Shown in pieces: positions 1-9,697 of a DNA stretch of 64,000 bases; the stretch's first letter is position 1, and each line of letters opens with the position of its first letter. Both the position numbers and the translations under genes were made by a program. The notes under the pieces are model-generated. The model searched no databases, had not been told where the DNA came from, and saw only the letters and a list, made by a program, of their open reading frames with translations. Source of the DNA: Marinobacter salarius (GTDB lineage: Bacteria > Pseudomonadota > Gammaproteobacteria > Pseudomonadales > Oleiphilaceae); NCBI GenBank assembly GCA_000831005.1, contig CP007152.1, forward strand, positions 2,542,001 to 2,606,000, in the 5' to 3' direction.

Positions 1-160
1 GGTCAGCAACCATATCGCCGTTTTCGTCGCAGTACTTGGCGTCTAGCGAGCCTCGTTCGCAATCCGCAAATGCCTGACCGCTGAAGCCGACCAGCAAGGC
101 GGATGCCGCCAGAGTCACCGACGGGAGAATACCGGGAAACACTTTCTTAGACAGGTTCAT
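1..160 (-). CDS. Phosphonate/phosphite-type ABC transporter substrate-binding protein (N-terminal part)
   Basis: Only the first 53 codons are inside the window; the gene runs off the left edge. The start is ATG at 160-158, after an AGAAAAAAGA purine stretch. It encodes a Sec signal peptide (basic MNLSKK, hydrophobic core, cleavage near FAD) followed by a Cys/Asp-rich segment, CERGSLDAKYCDENGDMVAD. That segment resembles the conserved mature N-terminus of the PhnD-like periplasmic proteins of phosphonate/phosphite importers, as I remember that family. It diverges from a phosphonate-associated Fe-alcohol dehydrogenase, which supports the call. The family assignment rests on about 25 mature residues and the neighbour, so it is moderately sure. 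Confidence 0.6.
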   Translation of the reverse strand, partial: MNLSKKVFPGILPSVTLAASALLVGFSGQAFADCERGSLDAKYCDENGDMVAD

Positions 161-256
161 TCTTTTTTCTCCATGTGGAGCGGTCCATGCCTGAGGTTTC
201 TCTGCCTCGCATTGAACATCCGGGAAGGACCAGCTCACTCAGCTTGTTATTATCAG

Positions 257-272
257 ATGTTCAATTGAACAT
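257..272. promoter_or_regulatory. Perfect palindromic operator, copy 1
   Basis: ATGTTCAATTGAACAT is a perfect 16-bp palindrome. It lies 97 bp upstream of the minus-strand binding-protein start. The 14-bp core TGTTCAATTGAACA recurs at 344-357 in front of the divergent dehydrogenase, and a half site ATTGAACAT sits at 211-219. A dimeric repressor controlling both genes is the simplest reading. The regulator is not identifiable in this window. Confidence 0.6.
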
Positions 273-343
273 TCAGCATAACAGTAAATGAGCATTAGAC
301 AAGGTGAGAGGCATCGGAACACTTGGATTGACACCGTAATTAG

Positions 344-357
344 TGTTCAATTGAACA
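344..357. promoter_or_regulatory. Perfect palindromic operator, copy 2
   Basis: TGTTCAATTGAACA is identical to the core at 258-271, with 86 bp between centres. It lies 27 bp upstream of the plus-strand dehydrogenase start. A TTGACA -35-like hexamer is at 328-333, and a 17-bp spacer would put the -10 at 351-356, inside the palindrome. A protein bound here would therefore block the promoter. Confidence 0.6.
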
Positions 358-384
358 TCATCCATATCGAGGACGATCTTCTCT

Positions 385-1527
385 ATGCCCGACACTTTTA
401 GCCTGGTAACTCCGACCGACATTGTCTTCGGGAGAGGACAGATAGCCCAACTGAGCGACCGGGTGACAAGGTTGGGTAAGCGAGTACTGATCGTTCATGG
501 TCGCCATCCTGATCGACTTGCCAGGGTATTCGAGTCACTGAATGCCGTTGATATTGTCCAAACGATGTCTGTGCATAAGGAACCAGATTTACAGACACTG
601 AATGCTGCCATTCGGCAAGGCAAAGCATTGGGTGTCGATCTGGTCATCGGCATTGGTGGTGGTTCTGTCATGGATTCAGCGAAGGTACTGGCTGCGATGC
701 TGTCCAGCCAGACTGAGTTGATGAGCCACCTGGAGGTGGTCGGAGAGGGGCTGCCGTTATCCACCCAACGCCTGCCCTTGATCCTGATTCCAACCACCTC
801 GGGAACGGGGGCAGAGGCGACCCGAAACGCGGTCATCGATATTCCGGAAGCTCAGCGCAAGGTGAGTCTGCGGGATAACCAGTTGCTCCCTGACCTTGCC
901 CTGATAGATCCTGCGCTGACCGACCATTGTCCCCGGGGTGTTACCTTGCACTCAGGGCTGGATGCCATTACCCAGGTCATCGAGCCGTATCTCTCGTCAC
1001 GCTCCAATCTGTTCACCGACATGTTGTGCAAAGAGGCGATCCCCAAAGGCCTGGCCGCGTTAAAACAACTGATGGATGGTGAGTCTGAAGAGGCGCGTGA
1101 CGCCATGGCTCAAGTGAGTCTGTTTGGTGGGCTTGCACTTGCAAACTCGGGACTGGGTGTCGTTCATGGCATTGCCGGTCCGTTGGGAGGATTATCTGGT
1201 GCGCCCCATGGTGCCCTCTGTGGTGCCTTGTTGCCGGCAGGTATAGCTGCCAACCGCGATAGCGTGGTTGAGGCGGAGCATAAGGCTCGTATTGATCGGG
1301 TAGTTGGCTGGATTGCAGACATATTTGAGGCGTCCGCGGATCAGGCGCTACCACGTTTTCGTGAATGGATCTGTCAAAGTGGCTTGCCCGGGCTGGCATC
1401 CATTGGAGTGACGGAAGAGCACATTATTGCCGCCTCACAGTCGGCTGCCAGCTCTTCTTCCATGAAGGCCAACCCCGTTGTGTTGCCAAGGCCAACCATT
1501 GAAAACATCATGCGCGAGTCGTTTTGA
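385..1527 (+). CDS. Phosphonate-associated iron-type alcohol dehydrogenase
   Basis: 380-residue group III (iron-type) alcohol dehydrogenase. The cofactor-binding motif GGGSVMDSAK is at residues 91-100 and the PTTSGTGAEAT loop at 137-147. By position, metal ligands should be D193, H197, H261 and H275. D193, H261 and H275 are present, but residue 197 is Gln (GLDAITQ). The divergent phosphonate-type binding protein and shared operators suggest it belongs to the subfamily found in phosphonate-utilisation loci (TIGR03405-like). It probably reduces or oxidises an aldehyde/alcohol released from a phosphonate. Substrate and metal are not deducible. Ends 83 bp before the AraC gene, which may be independent. 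Confidence 0.75.
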   Translation: MPDTFSLVTPTDIVFGRGQIAQLSDRVTRLGKRVLIVHGRHPDRLARVFESLNAVDIVQTMSVHKEPDLQTLNAAIRQGKALGVDLVIGIGGGSVMDSAKVLAAMLSSQTELMSHLEVVGEGLPLSTQRLPLILIPTTSGTGAEATRNAVIDIPEAQRKVSLRDNQLLPDLALIDPALTDHCPRGVTLHSGLDAITQVIEPYLSSRSNLFTDMLCKEAIPKGLAALKQLMDGESEEARDAMAQVSLFGGLALANSGLGVVHGIAGPLGGLSGAPHGALCGALLPAGIAANRDSVVEAEHKARIDRVVGWIADIFEASADQALPRFREWICQSGLPGLASIGVTEEHIIAASQSAASSSSMKANPVVLPRPTIENIMRESF

Positions 1528-1610
1528 AAAGTGAGTTGCTATCTAAACGCTCAACACTTCGGCTAACATCCGTTATCAAGCGTTAAGATAACAACAAGAA
1601 GGTAAAAACA

Positions 1611-2666
1611 GTGATGTTGCTAACCGGCTTCGGGCTTGGCTGCCTGTTGCCCCTGTTTGTGATTACGTTGCGAGACTTCCGGCATTTGCTGGTTGGCCAG
1701 TTGTTCCTGCTGGTGATTGTTGGGTCTGTGGCGTTCCTGGTTGATCCTTTGATTCCAGCCGAATGGCGCTGGATCACTTCCGACCTGCAAACCGCGTTGC
1801 CGGCCTTGTTCTGGCTGCTGTGTCAGCTGATTTTTGCGCCGCGCCCGCGTTTGAAGTCAGTGTGGGGCGCGATGGCGCTATACAGCTTTCTGGCGCCAGC
1901 GTTGGCGCGGCCCTTCGTAGAGCCCGGTGACGCGTGGACTCCGGCGGTGTTCTTCGGATGGCGGCTGGGCCAGTTCTTCGAGTACGTGGTGCTGCTGCAT
2001 GGCCTCAGTTTTGTGATTCGGTACTGGCGAAACGATCTGGTGGAAGCCCGCAGGAAGGCCCGTCTGGCCTTTTTGTTGATTGTCGGCAGCGCCGTAGGCG
2101 TGGCGACGGTCAGCCTGAACTTCGGGCTTTACCATGAGTACATCCGCGGGATCATCACGGGGCTGGCGGCTTTCGCAACCCTGATCTGCCTGGTTACGGC
2201 GCGGGAGGGAATCATGGATCTGGTGGGCAGCGATCGGCCTGCCGGCTCGCCACAGCCACAGCCCAGACCAACTCCAGAGACAGAGCCCCAGGAGGCTAAC
2301 GAGGCACACTTTGCACAACAGGAGCAGGACGCCTCAGTGCTTTGCCGAACCATGGATGCCGGCTTCTATCGAACAGAGAAGCTGACTCTCAAAAAGCTGT
2401 CGGAAGCCACTGAGATTCCTGAATACCGTTTGCGCAAGGTGATTAACCAGGCTTTGGGTTATCGAAACTTCAATGACTACATCAACCAGCTCCGGGTAGC
2501 CGACGCCGCTGAACGTTTGCGGAACGAACCGGGCACACCCGTGCTGAACATCTCTCTGGACGTTGGCTACCGTACCCTGAGCTCGTTCAACCGGGCGTTT
2601 CGGGATATCCAGAACGCCACCCCAACAGAGTACCGTCAGCAGTGCCTCGGGGCTGACATCAGCTGA
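1611..2666 (+). CDS. Membrane-anchored AraC-family transcriptional regulator
   Basis: 351 residues from GTG 1611 (ATG 1614 also possible). Residues 1 to about 200 contain around six or seven hydrophobic segments, followed by a Pro/Gln/Glu-rich linker (about 210-235) and a C-terminal AraC-type double helix-turn-helix (about 250-345, with LRKVINQALGYRNFNDYINQ and NISLDVGYRTLSSFNRAF). Such architecture places the DNA-binding domain in the cytoplasm under control of a membrane sensor. It lies directly upstream of the beta-helix/diheme-cytochrome lipoprotein pair, and a near-perfect 20-bp direct repeat in the intervening 223 bp is a candidate binding site. I infer that it regulates that pair; the signal is unknown. 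Confidence 0.8.
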   Translation: MMLLTGFGLGCLLPLFVITLRDFRHLLVGQLFLLVIVGSVAFLVDPLIPAEWRWITSDLQTALPALFWLLCQLIFAPRPRLKSVWGAMALYSFLAPALARPFVEPGDAWTPAVFFGWRLGQFFEYVVLLHGLSFVIRYWRNDLVEARRKARLAFLLIVGSAVGVATVSLNFGLYHEYIRGIITGLAAFATLICLVTAREGIMDLVGSDRPAGSPQPQPRPTPETEPQEANEAHFAQQEQDASVLCRTMDAGFYRTEKLTLKKLSEATEIPEYRLRKVINQALGYRNFNDYINQLRVADAAERLRNEPGTPVLNISLDVGYRTLSSFNRAFRDIQNATPTEYRQQCLGADIS

Positions 2667-2672
2667 TCAAAA

Positions 2673-2695
2673 CCTGCAATTTCCGGAATTGCAGG
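2673..2695. terminator. Hairpin after the AraC gene
   Basis: Stem CCTGCAATT (2673-2681) pairs with AATTGCAGG (2687-2695) around a 5-nt loop. It sits 7 bp after the AraC stop but has no T-run, so it may be a weak terminator. Its right arm overlaps the first copy of the direct repeat, so it could instead be part of an operator. Confidence 0.35.
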
Positions 2696-2766
2696 ATTTG
2701 CACAGTGCCCTTCTTTTCTCCTCTCAAACCCCTGGTGCACGGGCCGTTGCAGAATTTGCACAGGGC
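2689..2766 (+). promoter_or_regulatory. Pair of 20-bp direct repeats, candidate AraC operator
   Basis: TTGCAGGATTTGCACAGTGC at 2689-2708 and TTGCAGAATTTGCACAGGGC at 2747-2766 match at 18 of 20 positions and are 58 bp apart, in the same orientation. Tandem direct repeats of this length are typical of AraC-family sites. They lie between the AraC gene and the beta-helix lipoprotein gene (start 2890). Regulation of the downstream operon by the adjacent AraC protein is inferred. Confidence 0.5.
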
Positions 2767-2889
2767 GTGAGGCTTTCTGCACATCGGTTGTTCTCGCCAA
2801 CGTGTCGCATCCTGCTTAGTGTCGTTCGGGACACCGCGTTCTTTTTGGGAACGCCTGAATAACAACAACACGATCAAGCAGAGGTTACG

Positions 2890-4476
2890 ATGCGCCAGGC
2901 CAGAACGTTCAAGAAACTATTGTTGGTGACTGCCATTTCAAGTGGGTTCCTACTCGCCGGTTGTGATGGGGACGATGGAGAAGACGGCAAGGCCGGAGCC
3001 GATGGGCAGTCCGCCGATGTCGTTGCCCAACTTGCAATGACCACGTCTGGTTTTTCCATTCCTGAAGACGCCATTCTTGTAGCGCCGGATGCCGCAGACG
3101 GTGACGACATTACCGAGGCGCTGTCCGTGGCGTTGTTCGATTTGCCGGAAGATGCCCTGGTGGTTTTGCCAAAAGGGCGGTTTGTGGTGACCGAGAGCAT
3201 TGTCATCAACAGTGCCAGTGGGCTGACCCTCACCGGCTACGGCATCAACGAAACTGCGCTGGATTTCAGCACGTCCAATGGCGACGACGCGTTCCGCTTC
3301 CAGGGCGGGAACGGTATTACGGTGCGGGACTTCGGTGTGTACGAGGCGCCGAAGAACGGCATCAAGGCCACCAACGTCAACGGCATCCATATGACTTATA
3401 CCGCCACGGTCTGGGAAGGCGAGCTGGAGTCGGCCAACGGCGCCTACGGGTTGTACCCGCTGAAAAGCCAGAACGTGCTGCTGGAGAACAACTACGCCTT
3501 CGGGTCGGCGGATGCGGGCATCTACGTGGGGCAGTCCGAAAACATTGTGGTTCGGAACAATACCGCCAAACAGAACGTGGCCGGCATTGAGATTGAAAAC
3601 TCCACCATGGCGGATGTGTACAACAACATCGCGCTCGCAAACTCTGGCGGCATCCTGGTGTTCGACTTGCCAGGGCTGGATAAGGCCTACGGCGGCAATG
3701 TTCGTGTTTTTAACAACCAGGCCTACAACAACAACGCCGATAACGTAGGCGCTGGCGTGGTTGGCACGGTGCCACCGGGAACCGGCGTCCTGGTGCTGGC
3801 CACCAGTGACGTGGAAATGTACAACAACCAGATAACGGACAATGACACCACGGCGGTCGCGATCACCAGCTATCTGCTGGTTGATGATGACCTTGCCAGT
3901 TACCCGGCCAACTACGGCGCCACCATGGGCAATGGTTGGAGCCCGACACTGAAGAACGTCTACCTGCATAACAACACCATTGCCCGGAACGGCGATAACC
4001 CGCGAGGTGCGCTACTTCAGCCGGTTATTGATGGTTACTCCTCGAACATGAACAGCAAGGGGGCGCCGCAAACCTTTCCTGCGATTCTGTATGACGGAAT
4101 CGGTGAACTGCTGTCGAATGCCGGAGAGTTGGCTGGCTTCAATGCCCTGGTCGGCGCCGAGGCGCAGGCCGATGGGGTGAACTACGACCCTTACGGCGCA
4201 GGCGACCAGATTTGTGCCAACAGCAACATCAATGGCAACCCGGCGCCAGACTATGACGAAGTGAATACCGGACTGGTCTATCCGGATGATCCTGCCGACG
4301 TAACCATGGTTGATGGCGATGGCAATCCTCTGCCCCACCTGTTAATCGATCAAATGGTCAACAACACCTACTTGAACTGCGTCCAGCCGCGACTGGCGCC
4401 AGCGGTGGTGAACTTCCGCAACAACATCTACGGCTGCACCGGGGATGATCTGGCCGAAGCGGCCTGCGCGCTGTAA
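2890..4476 (+). CDS. Parallel beta-helix repeat lipoprotein (SO_2929/TIGR03805-like)
   Basis: 528 residues. Lipoprotein signal with lipobox LLAG-C25, then a short Asp/Gly-rich tether, so it is probably anchored to the outer membrane. Residues about 95-330 contain many right-handed beta-helix turns rich in NN and G..I/V patterns (for example VLLENNYAFGSADAGIYVG and VVRNNTAKQNVAGIEIENS), as in pectate-lyase-like folds. A second helix region (about 350-380) and a C-terminal Cys-containing tail follow. The next gene, 13 bp downstream, encodes a diheme cytochrome lipoprotein. This beta-helix/cytochrome pairing is a known conserved two-gene unit of unknown function. No catalytic residues can be assigned; a polysaccharide- or lipid-facing role would be speculation. 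Confidence 0.75.
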   Translation: MRQARTFKKLLLVTAISSGFLLAGCDGDDGEDGKAGADGQSADVVAQLAMTTSGFSIPEDAILVAPDAADGDDITEALSVALFDLPEDALVVLPKGRFVVTESIVINSASGLTLTGYGINETALDFSTSNGDDAFRFQGGNGITVRDFGVYEAPKNGIKATNVNGIHMTYTATVWEGELESANGAYGLYPLKSQNVLLENNYAFGSADAGIYVGQSENIVVRNNTAKQNVAGIEIENSTMADVYNNIALANSGGILVFDLPGLDKAYGGNVRVFNNQAYNNNADNVGAGVVGTVPPGTGVLVLATSDVEMYNNQITDNDTTAVAITSYLLVDDDLASYPANYGATMGNGWSPTLKNVYLHNNTIARNGDNPRGALLQPVIDGYSSNMNSKGAPQTFPAILYDGIGELLSNAGELAGFNALVGAEAQADGVNYDPYGAGDQICANSNINGNPAPDYDEVNTGLVYPDDPADVTMVDGDGNPLPHLLIDQMVNNTYLNCVQPRLAPAVVNFRNNIYGCTGDDLAEAACAL

Positions 4477-4489
4477 GGGAGAGTCTCCA

Positions 4490-5770
4490 ATGAAACACAG
4501 TAATAAAACGATTGCGGCGGGTGTGGTGACGTCTTTTCTTCTGGCTGCGTGTGGCGGCGGAGGAGGTGGTGATTCGTCGGACGATAGTGGCTCCAACCCG
4601 ACTGGCAGCGCACTGAATGCCGGTGCTGGTGCGCCAACAGGAGCAGAGGGCAATTGCAGTGCAACCACGAATGGGGTGAACTGGGACGCTTGATGACGGA
4701 GGTGTGCCCGAAGCTCTCCGACTACAATCTGTTTACCGATGCCAGTGATCCAACGGCCGGGCCGACCCGGGGCGGGGTGCCTTATGATCTCTCCACGGCG
4801 TTGTTCTCCGATTACACCAGTAAGTACCGTTTTGTGTTTGTGCCGGAAGGCAAGACCGTGGGTTACAACCCATCAGAGGCGCTGGATTTTCCGGTTGGGA
4901 CGGTCATTACCAAGACTTTCGCCCTACCGGAAAATACCGCCATGCCTGACGGTGCGGAGCTGGTGATCGAAACCCGCCTGTTGATCCACCGGGTCGATGG
5001 CTGGATGGCATTGCCGTATTACTGGTCGTCAGAGTCCGAGGCGACACTCGCCATTGCGGGGAAACGCCTGACCGACCTGACCACCATCAACAACCAGGGA
5101 CAGACGCTCACCTTTGATTATGCGGTGCCCAAAGCTGCGGACTGCAACTCCTGCCACTCCATTGTGCCGGACCTGGCGGGGCCGGATGACCAGCGTGAGC
5201 AGATTTTTCTGCCCATTGGCCCCAAGGCCCGTTATCTGAACAAGGATTTCAGCTACCCGGACGGCACGGTCTACAACCAGCTTCAATACTGGTCGGAAGG
5301 CGAACTGCTCACTGGGTTACCGGCGGATTTCAACAGTGTGGAACAGGCACCGGTGTTCAATGACGAAACCCACATCCCGTCACTGAGCGACGCAGAACTG
5401 AACGACAAGGCCAGGGCCTACCTGGACATCAACTGCGCCCATTGCCACCGGGCAGACCTCACCCTGCCGGCCGACTATGCCGGCCCCGCAGGCAGTAGCG
5501 GCGTGCAGTTGGAGTACAACCGCGTCTACGCTGACTCGCCGGGCAAATTCGGAGTCTGCAAGGACCGGTGGCCGGCGGCAAAGAGGGCTATCCGTACGAC
5601 GTGATTCCAGCAACGCGGATGAGTCTTACCTGTTGTTCCGTATCGAGACGACAGACAGCCGACACAAGATGCCGGAGCTGGGCCGTAGCACAACGCATCA
5701 GGAAGGTGCTCAACTGATTCGCAGTTGGATTGACCAATTGCCCAGTGCCAGTTGCTCGCCGATGCCGTAA
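4490..5770 (+). CDS. Diheme c-type cytochrome lipoprotein (SO_2930/TIGR03806-like), frameshifted
   Basis: The start at ATG 4490 gives a lipoprotein signal (lipobox LLAA-C near residue 21) followed by a Gly/Ser linker. Two heme-attachment motifs are visible: CNSCH (5143-5157) and CAHCH (5434-5448). A later HKMPELG (about 5666-5686) could supply a Met ligand. The frame breaks three times: about 4692 (one base missing between GCT and TGATGACG), about 5570 and about 5612. After each, family-like sequence resumes at once (DESYLLFRIET after the last). It follows the beta-helix lipoprotein by 13 bp and both are exported lipoproteins, so an envelope electron-transfer or oxidase partner role is likely. 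Substrate unknown. Confidence 0.75.
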
Positions 5771-5876
5771 TAGCGTCCCACCCTGGCGGGTTTAGCCGGG
5801 AATCCGGTCAAGAGAGTTGGTTTTGTGTCGGGTGAGGCTTATGCTCGTCACACATTTCTCATCCGGGAGTCGCTTT

Positions 5877-6331
5877 ATGGGTCTGGCTATCGCATTACAT
5901 GTTCTCTCTGCCGTGATTTGGGTTGGCGGTATGTTTTTCGCTATATGGCCATGCGGCCAGCAGTGGTGGAGGTCATTGATGCATCGCAGCGCGGTGCTCT
6001 TTGGTGTCATACGCTGTCCCGGTTTTTCCGCTGGGTATGGGTGGCGATCATACTGTTGCTGGTGACCGGTTACTGGATGGTCTTCAGTGTGTTCGGCGGC
6101 ATGGCGGGTGCCGGCTGGCACGTTCATGTGATGCAGGGGCTGGGGATTGTGATGATGCTGCTCTATTGTCACGTCTATTTTGCCCCCTTCCGGCGGTTAA
6201 AGCAGGCCGTTGCCAATCAGGACCCACAGGAAGGTGGGCGCCAGGTGGGACAGATCCGCAAGCTGGTGGGCACCAACCTGATTCTCGGGCTGATTGTCGT
6301 GGTGATTGGTGCTGCTGGGCGGTATCTGTAG
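5877..6331 (+). CDS. CopD-like integral membrane protein, frameshifted
   Basis: The start ATG 5877 follows a GGGAG ribosome-binding site. The encoded protein (about 151 residues once repaired) has four hydrophobic segments. It begins with a CopD-superfamily helix (HVLSAVIWVGGMFFA), and a His pair HVHVMQG starts the third helix. The frame breaks near 5937 (GCTATATGG; one base short of the A-Y-M-A-M continuation). CopD-domain proteins are associated with copper handling or heme-containing membrane complexes, but no metal operon is nearby, so function is open. No signal peptide; inner-membrane location expected. Confidence 0.55.
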
Positions 6332-6423
6332 ACCTATCTGGTAGCGGATAGCGGCTTGTGCTTGCACCCTGTCGTCTTTTTTCTTTGCGGACCGCACGGG
6401 GATTTGCAAGAACTCATGGCTTT

Positions 6424-7421
<998 letters not shown>

Positions 7422-7513
7422 ATGCAGCTTGTACAAGGCAGTATCGATATTCGGCAAGATGCGAGAATCTGTCCTACCATTGAACAGTCAATCCCGCGTT
7501 CAAGGAATGAGTC

Positions 7514-7948
7514 ATGAGCATGATCAGCAGCACACAACGTTTATTGCTTGGTTCGGTTCTTGCCTTCTCAATGGTTGCCGGGGTCCATGGAGCGACACCC
7601 GCCCCTGAAGGCGCGTCGGTGTATTTTATTACGCCAACTGATGGGCAGACCGTGAGTTCTCCAGTCACCGTGAGATTCGGTCTGGATGGGCTGGGTGTGG
7701 CGCCAGCGGGCGTGGAACGTAAGGGCACTGGCCACCATCACCTGCTTGTGGACGTAGACGATATGCCGGCGATGGACCAACCGGTTCCGTCCGATGATCG
7801 TCATATTCATTTTGGTGGCGGACAAACCCAGACGTCCCTGGAGCTGTCACCGGGCGAACACACCTTGCAGTTACTGGTGGGGGACCACCTGCACGTACCT
7901 CATCAGCCGCCTGTGATGTCCGAGAAGATCACCATTACGGTGGAGTAG
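7514..7948 (+). CDS. DUF4399 periplasmic protein
   Basis: 144 residues with a Sec signal peptide (cleavage near VHGA-TP). The mature part is a single DUF4399 domain: SVYFITPTDGQTVSSPVTVRFGL, then GTGHHHLLVD, DDRHIHFGGGQT and a C-terminal HTLQLLVGDHLHVPH. The many conserved His residues suggest metal binding, but the family has no established function. It has its own ribosome-binding site (AAGGA) and no operon partner; the next gene converges on it. Confidence 0.75.
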   Translation: MSMISSTQRLLLGSVLAFSMVAGVHGATPAPEGASVYFITPTDGQTVSSPVTVRFGLDGLGVAPAGVERKGTGHHHLLVDVDDMPAMDQPVPSDDRHIHFGGGQTQTSLELSPGEHTLQLLVGDHLHVPHQPPVMSEKITITVE

Positions 7949-7962
7949 TAGCCATAAATGGC

Positions 7963-8454
7963 TCAGAGGCAGGCCAGAACGCTGTCGCCAATTGCCACCT
8001 CGCCCCCTTCAATCACTCGCGTCGTTATACCGCCATGCCCACGCATGGCGTTATAACCGCCCGGCCCAAGGGCGGTCTCCATCTTGCTGCAGGGGTGACA
8101 CAGGCCGGTGTATTCCAGCACCACACCCCCGATTCGGAACGTTTTGCCTTTCAGGGCCAGGAGGTTCAGGCCAGAGACCACAATGTTGCGCCGGAAAATA
8201 TCTGGGTCAAGAGCATCCCGCCCGAGGCAGGAGGCAATGGCATGCAGGTGCTCTTTCTGGATCAGGGTGACCTGCCGTTTGCTGGTCTCGCGGCCCTCGA
8301 ATCGATCGCCTTCCAGGCCTTTGCCCGGCGTGATCATCACGTTATCGAGTATTGTCATAGGCTCACCACGGGCAGGGCGGATGCCAATCCATTCAACCCG
8401 GCCGCTCTGAGGAAGGGTGTCGAATAAAGTTTGAAGCGGGGTTGGTTGCGCCAT
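7963..8454 (-). CDS. MOSC domain-containing protein
   Basis: 163 residues, essentially one MOSC domain, as in molybdenum-cofactor sulfurase C-terminal and YiiM-like proteins. Visible family features are VEWIGIRPARGEPM at the start, KGLEGDRFEG, and GLCHPCSKMETALGPGGYNAMRGHGGI with the conserved Cys and the small-residue loop. MOSC domains carry sulfur or bind Moco; the specific partner cannot be told here. Monocistronic between convergent DUF4399 and the upstream DUF6635 gene. Confidence 0.8.
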   Translation of the reverse strand: MAQPTPLQTLFDTLPQSGRVEWIGIRPARGEPMTILDNVMITPGKGLEGDRFEGRETSKRQVTLIQKEHLHAIASCLGRDALDPDIFRRNIVVSGLNLLALKGKTFRIGGVVLEYTGLCHPCSKMETALGPGGYNAMRGHGGITTRVIEGGEVAIGDSVLACL

Positions 8455-8522
8455 GGGTGCCTCATGTGAGTTCTGGTCAGTTTAGCCCTGCAGGTACTGA
8501 TTGTAGTTCAGGAACAGTCAGT

Positions 8523-8539
8523 CCTCCCTGCCCGGGAGG
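8523..8539. repeat. Short GC hairpin between the DUF6635 and MOSC genes
   Basis: CCTCCC (8523-8528) pairs with GGGAGG (8534-8539) just after the minus-strand DUF6635 stop. No T-run follows in either direction, so a terminator function is weakly supported. Confidence 0.25.
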
Positions 8540-8546
8540 CTCTTGC

Positions 8547-9511
8547 CTAAATTAACCCGGCTCGGATCATGTCGAACGTGTCCAGAATGCGGGCCACATA
8601 CTGGTCTTTTGGCCGAAAGCTGCTTTGGGTGCTGAGCGATACGTCCCGCTCCAGGTGATCCAGCAGCTTATGCAGGCGACGACGATGAAGGCCGAGTGCC
8701 GCCTGCACGGGGTCGGAAATAACGCCAGACAGCGCTGCGAACGCTGCCAGGGCGGCCATGACCGCGAGCATGACGCCGGCGGTCGTTGCCAGCGACGGCT
8801 CCGGTGGAAAGACGCTGTAGTACCACGTGCCAATGGTTTCGCCGAGGATAAAGTCCCGTGCGGCCAGGGTCTTTGCAAGCATGGACGCCAGCACCACTCC
8901 GAGCCCTATGCCCCCAGGCGTAAACTTCTGGAACGCGAACGCGCCCAGCACGGTGCATGAAATGCTGTTGGTGATATCGGCAGAGGCCGTCCGCGTTACG
9001 CGGTACTGACGCAGAGCGTCGGCAATCACAGGCTCTACCAGTTTGATAAAGTGCTGGTGGTCGACTGGCTCAGAGCTGTGGCGCTCGTAAACCTCCTCCA
9101 GCGCTTCCACCAGATAGTCCTCCAGCAAGTGGCCCGTTGGCTGGCCATTGTTCAGCAGGTCGGCCTGAATAAGGCTCGAGATGTGCTGTTGTACGCGGGT
9201 GGTAAAACCAGCAGGCACACGATCAGCATTCCGTGCAGCCATCTCAGACCGGCTCGTTTGCGCGTTGGAATTTTTACCAGGCAGGCAAGGGCGTAAACCG
9301 GCGCCCAAAGCAGATTGATCGGCGCCCGCAACATGTCCCAGCCCAGTGCCATCCGGTTGGTTGCCACAGCGCCGGGATAGTGGAAATGTCGGTCGATAAA
9401 CGCCGGCACCCGCGACCGGCAGTCGGCGAAATACCGTTCAATGCCCGAGCCTATGGCCAGCTCTATCTCTGCTTCGGAGATGGTCTGCTCGGGTGGTATG
9501 GCAATGGGCAT
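8547..9511 (-). CDS. DUF6635-like membrane protein, frameshifted
   Basis: About 320 residues after repair. The N-terminal part (start 9511) has IERYFADCRSRVPAFIDRHFHYPGA and a membrane stretch (LRAPINLLWAPVYAL). The frame is lost near 9215 and resumes as VPAGFTTRVQQHISSLIQ. The C-terminal half carries two long hydrophobic segments and a basic tail. Its similarity to the DUF6635 family is from memory and only moderately certain. No catalytic motif is visible; an inner-membrane protein of unknown role. Divergent from the Zn-alcohol dehydrogenase. Confidence 0.5.
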
Positions 9512-9697
9512 AAGTGACAGGTGCAGTTACCGGTAAGTGGGACGGAGTCGTTTACAGGCGCTCACTTTATCAGGAATCGTTACGGTTTCCTGTTAACGCC
9601 CTGATCATCCGGTAGAGAAACTTCAGAACTTCCCTAAATCAGAGAAACTTAGTACCTTGCGGACATTCCGAACAAAAACACCAACAGGATCATCGTT

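Noticed and set aside
2950..3969. Long open reading frame on the minus strand opposite the beta-helix gene
   Set aside because: It is a shadow of the plus-strand repeats (biased low-complexity Val/Asp/His) with no ribosome-binding site and no domain.
8523..8539. GC hairpin considered as terminator
   Set aside because: No following T-run on either strand.
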